DNA of 64,000 nucleotides from Streptomyces sparsogenes (GCF_001704635.1 NZ_MAXF01000156.1:24985-88984); one strand, 5' to 3'; shown: positions 16,888-25,653, counted from the stretch's first letter. The notes: generated by a model not told the origin, from the sequence alone. Numbers and translations are program-made.

Positions 16888-17471
16888 CCCGCGAGGGCGT
16901 GCGCGAGAAGGGTCTCCGCTGCTGTCCGTGCGTGCCGGCCGTAGTCCGCTTCGCCCAGCACCATGGCCCGGCTGGCCGCCCCGTCCGCGAGGGTGACCAG
17001 CTGTTCGGCGAGTGCGGCCGGCTCGCGGCAGCCCAGCTCCGTCACCAGTGCGGTGACCAGCTCCACCATCCGCAGTTTCTGCTCGCGGGCGTAGGAGTGG
17101 ACCGCGCTGTCCGGGTCGGGGAACTCCGCCGCCGCATCGATGAACGGGCACCCGCGCACCGGTGCCGCCTCCGGCACGGGCTGGTCGAACAGCCCGAGGA
17201 TCCGCTCCCGCGGAGGGATGTCCTCGCGGGTCAGCACGCTCTCCAGGGTCGCCCCCGACGAGGCGAGGTCCTGGAGGTGGGCGATCACCAGGTCGCTCTT
17301 GGTCCGGAAATGCACGTAGAGCGTCCGCTTGGACACCGGTGCCGCCTCCGCGACCTGCTCCATACCGGTCGCGTTGATCCCCTGGACCGCGAACAGCCGG
17401 GCGGCGGCGGCCAGGATGCGCTCCCGCCCGCCACGCCCGCGCCCCCCGGAGGCCGTAGTCGTCGCGCTCAT
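16884..17471 (-). CDS. TetR family transcriptional regulator
   Basis: 195 residues from the ATG at 17469-17471 (MSATTTASGGRGRGG). The HTH is GMEQVAEAAPVSKRTLYVHF and the first helix RERILAAAARLFAVQGINAT. The C-terminal domain has VRGCPFIDAAAEFPDPDS, common in a TetR group that controls adjacent oxidoreductases. It diverges from a nitroreductase gene, with two 18-bp palindromic sites between them. Confidence 0.9.
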   Translation of the reverse strand: MSATTTASGGRGRGGRERILAAAARLFAVQGINATGMEQVAEAAPVSKRTLYVHFRTKSDLVIAHLQDLASSGATLESVLTREDIPPRERILGLFDQPVPEAAPVRGCPFIDAAAEFPDPDSAVHSYAREQKLRMVELVTALVTELGCREPAALAEQLVTLADGAASRAMVLGEADYGRHARTAAETLLAHALAG

Positions 17472-17478
17472 GCACCAA

Positions 17479-17555
17479 GTATACACCTGCGTTTACCTCG
17501 GCGGGCGGCGTCTGCTAGGGTCCGCCACATCCGCAAGGTAAACGGATTCGTTTAC
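17479..17555. promoter_or_regulatory. Two TetR operator sites
   Basis: Site 1 (17479-17496) is gtatacacctgcgtttac. Site 2 (17538-17555) is gtaaacggattcgtttac, a perfect GTAAACG-N4-CGTTTAC dyad; site 1 keeps the CGTTTAC half and a degenerate left half. One lies at each end of the divergent promoter region, fitting mutual repression of tetR and the nitroreductase gene. Confidence 0.65.
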
Positions 17556-17579
17556 ATCGTTGCTGTCGAGGAGTGATCC

Positions 17580-18269
17580 ATGAGCCTGCCGGCCCCCACC
17601 GAACTGAGCGGCTGCGCGGAGAAGCTAATACGCGGCCGTCATGCGACCCGAGCGTTCCGTCCGGACGCCGTGCCCGAGGACACGATGCGCGCGATCTTCT
17701 CGCTGGCCGGCGCCGCGCCGTCCAACTCCAACGCGCAGCCGTGGCGGGTGGAGGTGGTCAGCGGCACCGCGCGGGAGCGACTGGCGGACGCCTTGCAGGC
17801 GGCACACGCCGCACACCGCACCTCGGTGGACTTCCCGTATTCCGAGGACATGTACACGCAGGTGCACAAGGCCCGCCGGGCGGCGTTCGGCGCCCGCCTG
17901 TACGGAGCACTGGGCATCAGCCCCCACGATCACCAGGCACGGGCGGCCTACGACGCGCAGAGCCTGCGCTTCTACGGCGCGCCGCACGCCGCGTTCCTGT
18001 TCGTCACCGGAGACGGCGGGCCCCGGCTCGCCGCCGACGTCGGCGCCTACATGCAGACACTGCTCCTGGCGATGACCGCATACGGCGTGGCGAGCTGCCC
18101 GCAGGGACTGCTGAGCTTCCACGCCGACACCGTCCGCACCGAACTCGCAGTCAGCACAGGGCGACTGCTCGTCGGCATCTCCTTCGGCTACGCCGACGAG
18201 GCCGCGCCCGTGAACCACATCACAACCGAACGGGCTCCACTCGAAGAAGTCACCACCTTCCACGACTGA
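17580..18269 (+). CDS. Nitroreductase family protein
   Basis: 229 residues; ATG preceded by GAGGAGTG. The N-terminal RGRHATRAFRPDAVPEDTM and GAAPSNSNAQPWRVEVVSG are the FMN-contacting segments of the nitroreductase fold. ADVGAYMQTLLLAMTAYGVA and SCPQGLL form the dimer core. It likely reduces nitroaromatics, quinones or other xenobiotics with NAD(P)H. Control by the divergent TetR through the sites at 17479-17555 is expected. Confidence 0.9.
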   Translation: MSLPAPTELSGCAEKLIRGRHATRAFRPDAVPEDTMRAIFSLAGAAPSNSNAQPWRVEVVSGTARERLADALQAAHAAHRTSVDFPYSEDMYTQVHKARRAAFGARLYGALGISPHDHQARAAYDAQSLRFYGAPHAAFLFVTGDGGPRLAADVGAYMQTLLLAMTAYGVASCPQGLLSFHADTVRTELAVSTGRLLVGISFGYADEAAPVNHITTERAPLEEVTTFHD

Positions 18270-18287
18270 GGTCAATGCCGGTGACTT

Positions 18288-18545
18288 CGCTGGGTGGTGG
18301 CCTACTTCGCGCCGGCCATGTGCCTGTTCTCGGGGCAGGGCTACGAGGAAGTGGCCCGGTTGCCGACGCAGGGGCTGGAGCGGGTGCGACGGTGGGAGAA
18401 GCCGTGGCGGTGCCGACGACGGCGGCGATCGGCCGGGCCCGGCGCAGGCTGGGGCCGGCGCAGGCTGGGGCCGGAGCCTTCGGCACTGTCTTCGGCGTAC
18501 CGGACACCGCAGCCAACGGCTCGTTCTTCGGCGGGCCGGGCTCGA
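18288..18545 (+). pseudogene. IS4-family transposase fragment
   Basis: The translation MVAYFAPAMCLFSGQGYEEV, then RLPTQGLERVRRW, then after a frame change VPTTAAIGRARRRLGPEP, is the N-terminal domain of IS4-type transposases. FGVPDTAANGSFFGGPGS matches the segment after the first catalytic Asp. Most of the catalytic core is missing and the piece runs straight into an amidohydrolase fragment. A 16-bp tandem duplication (18441-18472) adds a further frameshift. Confidence 0.6.
18441..18472. repeat. Exact 16-bp tandem duplication
   Basis: ggcgcaggctggggcc occurs twice without change, at 18441-18456 and 18457-18472. Sixteen is not a multiple of three, so it breaks the IS4 fragment's reading frame. 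Removing one copy restores GRARRRLGPEP. A recent slippage event. Confidence 0.8.
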
Positions 18546-19321
18546 CGGTCTTCAGCGACAACCCCTGGGCGCGCGAACGCTTCACGGGAGAGGTCGACAG
18601 CGTGCAGCAGATCCGCGACCTGGTGCACCACCTCGCTGACCGCAAGGTGGACGCGATCAAACTCCTGTCGGAAGGCGCGTGCGCACAATCCGGCGGGCCG
18701 AAGTACCTCTGGCGTAATCCCGCCTTTCCGGATGGTGTCGAGTTGGAACGGCTTCCCCTCCCTCTCCTCAGGGCGGGTATCGAGACGGCGCACGACCGGG
18801 GCCTTCGGGTGACCGTCCACACCACCCAGCAAGCCGCGGCACGCGAGGCGATCGAGGCCGGAGCGGACGGCCTGGAGCACGGTGTCACCATCGAGCCCCT
18901 CACCGACCACTCGCTCATCGACCTGATGCTCGAACACGACATCACCTACACACCCACCCTGTGGATCGACGATGCCCACCCGGACGCCCGTCACAATCTC
19001 AAAAAGGTCGCCGACGCCGGCGTGCACATCGCGCTGGGCAGCGACACGTTCAGCGGTCGGGGCCTGTTCGGAGCCAACACCCTGGAAGAGGCCCGACTCA
19101 TGGTGGCGGCCGGGATGACACCCACCCAGGTCCTGGCCGCGGGCACCAGCGGCGCGTCACGGCAGTGCGTCCGCCCCCACCTCGGCACGGTGGCCCCCGG
19201 CAAACGCGCCGACCTGCTCGTACTGAACACCGACCCCACAGCGGACATCGGCAACCTCCGCGACCTCAACACGGTGATCCTCAACGGCGAACTCGTCATC
19301 GACAAGCGCCAGGTGTACTGA
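18546..19321 (+). pseudogene. Amidohydrolase, N-terminally truncated
   Basis: About 258 residues match the C-terminal two-thirds of an imidazolonepropionase/prolidase-like amidohydrolase. Visible are VDAIKLLSEGAC (beta-strand with the metal-bridging Lys region), LRVTVHTTQQAA and GLEHG (metal His), HIALGSDTF (catalytic Asp) and the C-terminal TVAPGKRADLLVLNTDP. The N-terminal beta-domain and HxH motif are absent, replaced by the IS4 fragment, and there is no obvious start. The open reading frame is otherwise intact, so the break may be recent. Confidence 0.7.
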
Positions 19322-19425
19322 TCACGGGCCCTGTCAACGCCGGCCGGGCTTGATCATGGCGTAGGCCTCCGGTGCCGTGGAGCCGTCCAGGAACACACCG
19401 CACACCGCACGCAGGTCCTCGCGTC

Positions 19426-19479
19426 CCACCGTAAATGCCCGGCTGACCGTTCACGGCAGGCGGCTGCTGATCGAGCACT
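19426..19479 (+). pseudogene. Short IS481-type transposase N-terminal fragment
   Basis: VNARLTVHGRRLLIEH resembles the opening helix of IS481-type transposases. Nothing recognisable follows. The remaining parts of 19322-19609 show no gene. Confidence 0.3.
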
Positions 19480-19609
19480 CGGTCGCATCCCCGACGGCGG
19501 AGGCCGGCGCGTCCACGGCTGGACCGCCCCGCGGTCGGCGTCTCCCAGGCCCGCGGTTCCTCCCGGGTCAGGAGCTGCCCCGGAAAACGCCTGCTCGCAG
19601 GGGCTTCGA

Positions 19610-20260
19610 TCAGCGACGCGGCCGCGCCGCGAGCATCGCGTCGTGAAGCTCTTCGGGGCCGGGAACGGGCGGCAGCGGCGACGCCGGCGCCTCAGGGCGG
19701 CAGGAGTCGAGCAGCAGGGCGACCAGGCGCTGCCAGGCGCCGGGGGCGACGTGGCGGGTGGAGGACAGAACACCGGTGTTGGCCATCAGGAACAGGATGA
19801 CGTCACTGCTGGTGATCTCGGGGCGCAGGCGGTGTTGTTGCTGCGCGCGGCGGATCAGGGCATCCAGGGCCTCTATGGCGCGGGAGCGTGGCTCTTCCAT
19901 GGCCGGTGAGTCGGGAAAGCAGGCGGTAAAGGCCTCGGTGACGGCGCGGTCGGCGGCCTGCATGGCGCAGATCCGCTCAACGAAGCCCTTGAAGCCTTCC
20001 CAAGGGTCGGGGTTGAGCATCGCCTCCTCGGCGAGGCGGGCCAGGTCGGTCATGCGGTCGGTCAGCACCGCCTCGATCAGGGCCTCCCGGTCGGGGAAAC
20101 GCCGGTAGAGCGTGGCGATGTTGACTTCCGCCTGCCGCGCGACGTCCTCCAGGGGCGCGCCCAGTCCCCGCTCGGCGAACACGGTACGGGCAGCCGCCAT
20201 GATGCGCTGCCGGTTGGCCTCAGCGTCCCTGCGCAGCCTTCGGCCCTGCTCGGATCCCAT
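19610..20260 (-). CDS. TetR family transcriptional regulator
   Basis: 216 residues from the ATG at 20258-20260. First helix and HTH: RQRIMAAARTVFAERGLGAP and LEDVARQAEVNIATLYRRFP. The C-terminal domain contains ADRAVTEAFTACFPDS and VILFLMANTGVLSSTRHVAP. It diverges from a DoxX gene across a 95-bp region containing an unusual concentric double palindrome, the likely operator. Confidence 0.9.
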   Translation of the reverse strand: MGSEQGRRLRRDAEANRQRIMAAARTVFAERGLGAPLEDVARQAEVNIATLYRRFPDREALIEAVLTDRMTDLARLAEEAMLNPDPWEGFKGFVERICAMQAADRAVTEAFTACFPDSPAMEEPRSRAIEALDALIRRAQQQHRLRPEITSSDVILFLMANTGVLSSTRHVAPGAWQRLVALLLDSCRPEAPASPLPPVPGPEELHDAMLAARPRR

Positions 20261-20274
20261 GGCCTGGATTCTAC

Positions 20275-20339
20275 AAGTGAAGGTGGTGCTGCGGTTTCTG
20301 GTAGCTTGAGCCCAACAAACCGCAGGGTTCCCTTCACTT
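20275..20339. promoter_or_regulatory. Concentric double palindrome between tetR and doxX
   Basis: Outer arms AAGTGAAGG (20275-20283) and CCTTCACTT (20331-20339); inner arms CTGCGGTTT (20289-20297) and AAACCGCAG (20317-20325). Both pairs are exact, separated by 5-bp gaps, and share one centre at 20307. It spans most of the intergenic region. Confidence 0.75.
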
Positions 20340-20355
20340 ATGAAACGAGTGTGCC

Positions 20356-20724
20356 GTGCCCGTCGTTCTGTGGGTCGCCCAGGCCCTCCTCGCCGCACTG
20401 TTCACCGCCGCGGGCGGGATGAAGCTGGCCATGTCCCCGGACGCCATGGCCCCCCTCATGCCGTGGGTCGTGGACTTCCGCCCCGCAACAATCAAAGCGA
20501 TCGGAGCACTGGAAGTACTCGGCGCGGTGGGGCTCATCCTCCCCCGCGCCACGAACATCGCCCCGGCACTCACACCAGCCGCCGCGGCCGGCCTCGCCGT
20601 CATCATGGCCGGCGGCGCGGTCGTGCACGTCACCCGAGGTGAATACCCCCACGGCATCGGCAACATCACCGTGCTCCTGATGGCTGCGCTGACCGCCTGG
20701 GGAACACTTCGCTCCCTCCCCTGA
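20356..20724 (+). CDS. DoxX family membrane protein
   Basis: 122 residues from GTG 20356. Four hydrophobic helices: LWVAQALLAALFTAAGGMKL, AIGALEVLGAVGLILP, AAAGLAVIMAGGAVVHV and ITVLLMAALTAWGTL. The GGMKL after helix 1 and the E in helix 2 are typical of the DoxX family, integral membrane proteins linked to redox stress or quinol metabolism. Controlled, I infer, by the divergent TetR. Confidence 0.85.
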   Translation: MPVVLWVAQALLAALFTAAGGMKLAMSPDAMAPLMPWVVDFRPATIKAIGALEVLGAVGLILPRATNIAPALTPAAAAGLAVIMAGGAVVHVTRGEYPHGIGNITVLLMAALTAWGTLRSLP

Positions 20725-21214
20725 TCCCTCACATCCCTCAGGACACCGGGATGGCCGAGTCACGTCCGCTGGAGTGGCCGCATGAGCGGCAACACTCACA
20801 GGACGAGTTCGGCCACCAGAGTCAGCCTGGTGGTCAGCTGCCCGGCCGACCACGTGAGTACGCCGCCGGACCGTGCGGCGGCGGTGCGCAACCGCTCCCG
20901 CCACCTGCGCACCGGCGGCGAGCCGTACCCCGCGCCGGACACCCTCACCGTGTCCGACGACCAGACAACGGAGACCGGCGGTCCGGCCGGCAGGCCAGAC
21001 GATCGCACCCCCGGGCGTCGGCGACCCCGCCCGCCCCTCCCCCGCCGACACCCCCGCCCGGCGCCACCGCCACGCACAGACGGGCGATCGCCGAACCGCC
21101 CCCGACGATGTCCCCCGGCGGCACCACGTCCATGTCCCAGCCCGGCCGCCCGCAGCTCACAGGCCACCATCCCGGCAGTCCCCCGCTCCTGCCCCGGCCC
21201 TTCGGGACGCGGGT
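20725..21214. other. No supportable gene
   Basis: All frames are Pro/Arg/Gly-rich. A minus-strand stretch ending at 20796 (RERLRTAAARSGGVLTWSAG) looks protein-like but has no start, partner or family I recognise. Confidence 0.4.
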
Positions 21215-21487
21215 GGTACCGCGTCCTCCCAGACCACGACCAACCTGCACCTGCTCGGCGAACCGGTCGAGGAGGGCGGGTTCGGCGACGAGCAGCTCAT
21301 GAGAATCGTGATGCTCCAGGCCCGCCTCGGACGGCGGATCAGCGAGGTCCGGATGCTCGACCGTGACCCGCTGTCCGCGCTGAACCAGCTCACCCGGCCC
21401 GCCGAGCAGGACGCCGTCGACGGCGCCTCCGTCGCCAGGCTGCGTTACCAGCAGACGAAGATCGAGCAGGCGGGCGCGACGTCCTGA
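21215..21487 (+). pseudogene. Site-specific integrase fragment
   Basis: LHLLGEPVEEGGFGDEQLMR, MLQARLGRRISEVRMLDRDP, then VARLRYQQTKIEQAG. The LGRRISEVRML box contains the first catalytic Arg region of an actinobacterial tyrosine recombinase family, and RLRYQQTKI the following beta-strand. The N-terminal domain and the His-x-x-Arg/Tyr part are missing. Confidence 0.6.
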
Positions 21488-21513
21488 CGGCGACCTTCTG
21501 CCGAAGTCCGGCC

Positions 21514-22545
21514 TCAATGGGGCGTCGCGACCGCAGTGGTGCGCCAGGCCTGCGCGACCTCGGCGGCCGGGAATGGCGTCCGCTTGCTCTCGGTGAGCAG
21601 ACGACGGGCGAATTCACCGAAGACCACGGCAGCTCGGGAATGCCGGTCGGTGATCGCGGCGATCTCGCGCGGGACACCATCGGGCCGGTGGCCGGCGATC
21701 CACTCGCTCAGGAACACCTCGTGTTCCATATCGCCGCGCAGACCGTCGGGCAGATGGTGGCGGAGCAAATGGCTCGCAGTGTGGCAGCGGTCATACGCGA
21801 GATGGTTGGAGAGGAACTCCTCCTCAGTTGCTGACAGTTCGAAGCCGGAACTCAGGGCGAGTCCGAAGTCCGCGAAGTACAGCAGCCGACCGTCGGTCAG
21901 AACACTGGCGAAGTGGGCGTCGAAGTGGACGAGTCCGTGCGAGCTCATGAAGGCGGTGCCGCGCGCCAGGGCTTCCTCCACCCACAGGTACGGCGAGCCC
22001 TCCCCGCCCTTCGGCGCGGCGGTCCGGTACTCGTGCAGCCAGTCGGCGAGTGTCTGCGGGACGTGTTCCAAGAAAAGCACCAGACTGGACGAAGACCGGC
22101 CGATGGCCTCCAGACGCTCGCGCACGGCCGATGAACCCTCCCAGTGCAAGACCGCCCCGTCGATGCCCCCGAACTCGTCGGCGAACCCTTCGGGAGGGGC
22201 GTCGGGCAGGATGCGACAGTGGTACATCAGTGGAAAGCCCTCGTACTCGTTCCCGAGGACCCAGTTGGTGGTCATGACGTGCACGGCCAGCTCTCGCCAG
22301 GCCCCGAACCCCGCTGAGCCCACCCCGTACTGGTAGAACAGCGGCAGTCCGAGTAGGTTCGCCGTCGACCGCACGTTCTCCGCCCGCAACTCGGTGTCCG
22401 TCAGGGGCACCCGCTTGACGAACACCCGCGTGCCACCGATGTCCAGCTCCGCCGACCTTCCGCCGATGCCGGACCCGAGCGGGTCGGCGGCGGCCACGAC
22501 CTCACCAAGCCGACGGTCACTCAGAAGGGACAGGCGCGTGGCCAC
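21514..22545 (-). CDS. Protein-kinase-like phosphotransferase
   Basis: 343 residues. Kinase-fold landmarks: a glycine-poor N-lobe with VFVKRVPLTD (ATP-binding Lys), the catalytic loop GLVHFDAHFASVL (H-x-D in place of H-R-D) and the metal site ADFGLAL (DFG). ELSATEEEFLSNHLAYDRCH and HLLRHHLPDGL form the C-lobe. It is soluble and has no sensor domain. Such short kinases occur in Streptomyces near resistance or regulatory genes; substrate unknown. Upstream sense-like sequence in another frame (DRVREIAEALVLGTEE) suggests the N-terminus may have been altered. Confidence 0.65.
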   Translation of the reverse strand: MATRLSLLSDRRLGEVVAAADPLGSGIGGRSAELDIGGTRVFVKRVPLTDTELRAENVRSTANLLGLPLFYQYGVGSAGFGAWRELAVHVMTTNWVLGNEYEGFPLMYHCRILPDAPPEGFADEFGGIDGAVLHWEGSSAVRERLEAIGRSSSSLVLFLEHVPQTLADWLHEYRTAAPKGGEGSPYLWVEEALARGTAFMSSHGLVHFDAHFASVLTDGRLLYFADFGLALSSGFELSATEEEFLSNHLAYDRCHTASHLLRHHLPDGLRGDMEHEVFLSEWIAGHRPDGVPREIAAITDRHSRAAVVFGEFARRLLTESKRTPFPAAEVAQAWRTTAVATPH

Positions 22546-22663
22546 GGTCCCATACGTGGCGAGCCGCTCGGCATAAGGCGGTCCGGACGGTGCATCAACG
22601 ACTCCTCGGTGCCCAGAACCAGGGCTTCGGCGATCTCGCGGACCCGGTCGAGCCTATCCGCCG

Positions 22664-22816
22664 GGGCTGTCGAAGGAGCAGGTACGCGAAGTCGCCCGCC
22701 TCTCCCCGTTCGTGCGGCAGCACCTCCACATGCTGGGCCGGTACTCGTTCCAACTTCCCGACCTTCCCGGCGGTCTGCGGCCGCTGGGGGACCCGGACGT
22801 TGCCGACGACGAGTGA
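22664..22816 (+). pseudogene. Tn3-family transposase C-terminal fragment
   Basis: GLSKEQVREVARLSPFVRQH, then LHMLGRYSFQLPDLPGGLRP and DPDVADDE before TGA. This is the C-terminal end of a Tn3-type transposase as found in actinomycetes. No 38-bp terminal repeat was recognised nearby. Confidence 0.65.
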
Positions 22817-22924
22817 CGATGACATTGGCCGTATCTCGTCTGCCGTCCCACGACCCCACAAAGGCTTAATGATGCTCCCGCGCCACGCACTGCGCGGATG
22901 GTTGTGACAACAGCACGAGGGACC

Positions 22925-23758
22925 ATGGATCACACAGACGGCATCGGCGTACCACCTCCCGGGACACCTCCCGGGCCTCCGCCACAGATTCCGCCCCGGC
23001 CCCCGTCTCAGCCGCCGCAGCCGCCTCCTCAGATGCCGCCGCCTCCCCGCAGGGGAAAGCCGGTGGAACTCCGGGTCCAGCGGGGAATCCTGTGGGTGGG
23101 TTGGGCGGCGGTTCCGGTGCGCAATATCAGCTGGGTCGAAGTGTTCAAGTCGAAGCCCGACTGGGGCAAGGCCGGCGTCTACTTCCTGCCGTTGGTGGTC
23201 TTCGCCTTCTTGGTCTCCGCCCGGCTCGACCTCACGGACGGGGGCGGCTGGGTCGGTGGCCCTGTCCTGAGCGTCCTGACCCTGTTCAACCTGGTCGTTG
23301 TCTGCGCCGTCCTGCTCCGGTCGAGAAAGCCGGTGCTGGTCGTTGGGTCGGTCGCCGGGCAGATCGTGTACGCGATCGACCACCCGGAATACGAGTTCTT
23401 CGCCGTCCTGTACAACACCACGAACAACTTCGGTTCCGTCGTCAACATGAACGGCGGCAAGGGAAACACGGGGATCAACCACGGCACCGTCGTCCACAAC
23501 GACGGCACCGCTCAGGACACCGAGCTGCGGGCCGCCGTGACAGACCTCACCCGCCTCCTCCAGGACCTGCGCCCGGAGCTCACCCCGGACCAGGCCCAGA
23601 CCCTGGAGGACGCGCTGCCCGCGCTCACCCCCGACCGGGCCGCCCTCCGTGAGCGCGGCATGATCCTGGCGTCCGTCTCACAGATCGCGGCGACCGTGGG
23701 CGAGGTGGGCAGGCCCGTCGTGGAGGCGCTGGGGCGGCTGCTCGCGCTGCTGGGCTGA
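22925..23758 (+). CDS. DUF6232-type membrane protein
   Basis: 277 residues; GAGGGACC precedes the ATG. A Pro-rich cytoplasmic start (about 45 residues) is followed by VELRVQRGILWVGWAAVPVR and NISWVEVFKSKP. Two transmembrane helices come next (VYFLPLVVFAFLVSA; GPVLSVLTLFNLVVVCAVLL), then a beta-rich segment with NTTNNFGSVVNMNGGKGNTG and a C-terminal helical region of Leu/Asp-rich heptads. Function unknown; the Asn/Gly-rich segment resembles those of surface or phage-defence-associated membrane proteins but I would not assign one. Confidence 0.65.
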   Translation: MDHTDGIGVPPPGTPPGPPPQIPPRPPSQPPQPPPQMPPPPRRGKPVELRVQRGILWVGWAAVPVRNISWVEVFKSKPDWGKAGVYFLPLVVFAFLVSARLDLTDGGGWVGGPVLSVLTLFNLVVVCAVLLRSRKPVLVVGSVAGQIVYAIDHPEYEFFAVLYNTTNNFGSVVNMNGGKGNTGINHGTVVHNDGTAQDTELRAAVTDLTRLLQDLRPELTPDQAQTLEDALPALTPDRAALRERGMILASVSQIAATVGEVGRPVVEALGRLLALLG

Positions 23759-23875
23759 CGGGCCTGCCCTGGTGGGTACGGTCATGGCCTACGCCGTAGG
23801 CAAAGCAGCGAACCCGGGCCTTGAGACAGCGGCCGAGTTCCCACGGCGTCCCCGGCCTGTAGAGCCTCACCGTCT

Positions 23876-24340
23876 GCTGTCCCCCGGCGCGAGCAGACTC
23901 GTGACCTCGGCGATCGCCTCCGCCGAGGTGCGTGAGGCTCGAATGCCGGTACTCGTGAAGGTCCCGGCCCGTGCCCGGCGCCCCGCCGACCGCGGTGTGG
24001 GCGTCGAGCAGGGCACGGGCCCTGCTGTGAGCCGCTTCACCCAGGCCGGGACCGCCGGGCCGTCATAGCCGCGCTCGGCACACCAGCCCAGCCACGACAG
24101 CACGGAGGCCCGGCGGGCGTTCCACGCGTTGACCGCGGAGGTGCCTCACAGCAGTTCGAGAGTCTCGTCGATCTCGTCGTCCGCGACCGTGGCGAGCGGA
24201 CGGGCCTCGTCGAGGCGTTCGGCGGTCTTGCCGACGCCGATGCCGTACGAACGGAGGGTGTGCGGGTTGTCGAGCGAGTCGAGGAACACGTCCGCCGCTG
24301 TACGGACGGTCAACCCCTTCCCGGCGGAGGACAGCTGCAC
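23876..24340 (-). pseudogene. Tyrosine recombinase, decayed
   Basis: From ATG 24338-24340 the SAM-like core-binding domain reads TVRTAADVFLDSLDNPHTLR and SYGIGVGKTAERLDEARPLA, ending LELL then TGA where Trp (TGG) is expected. The same frame continues after the stop (AVNAWNARRASVLSWLGWCA). A large internal deletion then joins it to the catalytic end (ARALLDAHTAVGGAPGTG, DLHEYRHSSLTHL with the H-x-x-R box) and, after a frameshift, VTSLLAPGDSRR. So one nonsense change, one deletion and one frameshift. The final Tyr is not seen. Confidence 0.75.
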
Positions 24341-24565
24341 GGCCGAGGGCCCGCCGCCAACAGGCCGCGGGCCCTCCCCGTGCCAGGGGGAGCCGAGTCG
24401 ATTCTTGAGCCGCGTCCCGCGCGGCCCAACCGCCCTTGCCGCGGCACTTTTCCGACCCGGTCACCCCACCGGCTCCGCCGCCGACTCCGTCGTGACCGTC
24501 CCGATCACACCTCATGCATCACGGATCGATCTTGGGCGGAAGTACCAAGGTATCTCCGAGACCAT

Positions 24566-24865
24566 TCAGCAGACCGCAGTCCTGTCGTAGTTCCCGGTGA
24601 TGCCCTCGTAGGTGTAGACGTCCCAGTCCCCGGGCGCGAGGGTGTAGCAGCGGCTGTCGGGCGCCAGGCTGACGATGACCTGGACCCGCATCGTGTTGCG
24701 GCAGGTGTTCTCGAGGTAGACGCTGAAGCCCTCGATGGTGCCGCTGACGCTGCGGATGACGCAGGCGGGCGCGGTCCCCCCTGCTGCCTGTGCCGGGCTG
24801 GCAGCGAATCCGCCGGCGAGCGCGGCGGTGGCCGCGCCGACGGCGAGTGCACGTCGGATGTTCAT
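24566..24865 (-). CDS. Small secreted protein, tendamistat-like
   Basis: 99 residues, AGGAGG before the ATG. Clear Sec signal (MNIRRALAVGAATAALAGGF, cleavage after AQA), leaving about 70 residues. Four cysteines occur in an order like alpha-amylase inhibitors of the tendamistat family: PACV, then ENTC, then RCYTLAPGDW, then a C-terminal Cys. The Trp-Arg-Tyr triad that inhibits amylase is absent (SGTIEGF at that place), so the target, if any, differs. It lies just downstream of a broken AraC regulator on the same strand. Confidence 0.6.
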   Translation of the reverse strand: MNIRRALAVGAATAALAGGFAASPAQAAGGTAPACVIRSVSGTIEGFSVYLENTCRNTMRVQVIVSLAPDSRCYTLAPGDWDVYTYEGITGNYDRTAVC

Positions 24866-24948
24866 GTAGTGCCTCCTGATCGATCCGATTCCTGAGGTCA
24901 GGGCTTCGCGGCCTTCAGGATGTCCGAGAGCGATGGCACTCGGCCTTG

Positions 24949-25180
24949 TCATTCCGCGCAGGGTGGTTGCCGATTCGCGCACGCCTTGGGCGGGAGGTGT
25001 CTGTAGTCCCGGCGGAGGGATCCCGTAGGTGGCGCGGAAGAGGCGGCTGAAGTGGGTGGGGTTGTGGAAGCCCCAGAGTTCGGCGATGGCCTGGATCGGG
25101 CGGGCGTTCAGGAGGGGATTGGCCAGGTCGAGGCGGCAGCGTTCCAGACGGCGGTGGCCTATCCAGGCGGCCGGTGACGA
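24949..25180 (-). pseudogene. AraC-type regulator, C-terminal fragment
   Basis: WIGHRRLERCRLDLANPLLN, ARPIQAIAELWGFHNPTHFS and RLFRATYGIPP form the second HTH of an AraC/XylS regulator. After YGIPP one extra base shifts the frame; the expected RDYRHLPPKACANRQPPCAE is one frame over and ends at 24949. The ligand-binding domain is missing, replaced by the transposase fragment. Confidence 0.7.
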
Positions 25181-25653
25181 ACTCGCTGCCGTGTTCGGGC
25201 GGTCGACCGCCCTTGGGGTCGTAGACCCGTGGCGGTGTCGGGCGGCGCCCAGCCTGGCATCATCTGGTGCTTGGCGTCGCCGCGGCCGTAGGTGTGGCAG
25301 AACGAGCGGTCCGGGCAGGTGGCGGCATCCGGCCGCAGCCATGGGGAGACGTCCACGGCCTGGACGAGTCGGTCGTCCGCTGCCTTCGGCAGCACCAGGC
25401 TCGCTGGAGTCCGGCGCAGCCGGTCCACCTCAATGCGGCCATGGTTCAGCGCGCCATGGAGAGATCCGTGACCGCGGCGGGGTTCGGGCGCCAGCGCCAG
25501 GTCCACCAGCGTCTTCACCGGGCCGTCCGTGCACAGCAATGCGTCCACCAGCTCGAGCAGCGCATCCCCCCGTCCGCTCAGGCACTCGTAGAACTCCGCG
25601 CGGAAGCGTGACAGCGTCGCGAACGCCTCACGCGCATCCGGCTGTCGCAGCAC
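25160..25653 (-). pseudogene. Transposase N-terminal half (DDE, actinobacterial type)
   Basis: MLRQPDAREAFATLSRFRAE, LLELVDALLCTDGPVKTLVD, LRRTPASLVLPKAADDRLVQ and AVDVSPWLRPDAATCPDRSF, then FCHTYGRGDAKHQMMPGW: the first third of a transposase common in Streptomyces (NF041680-like). A deletion then jumps to PPRVYDPKGGRPPEHGSEFV in another frame, followed by the AraC fragment. Its C-terminal part occurs 1 kb away on the opposite strand. Confidence 0.75.
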
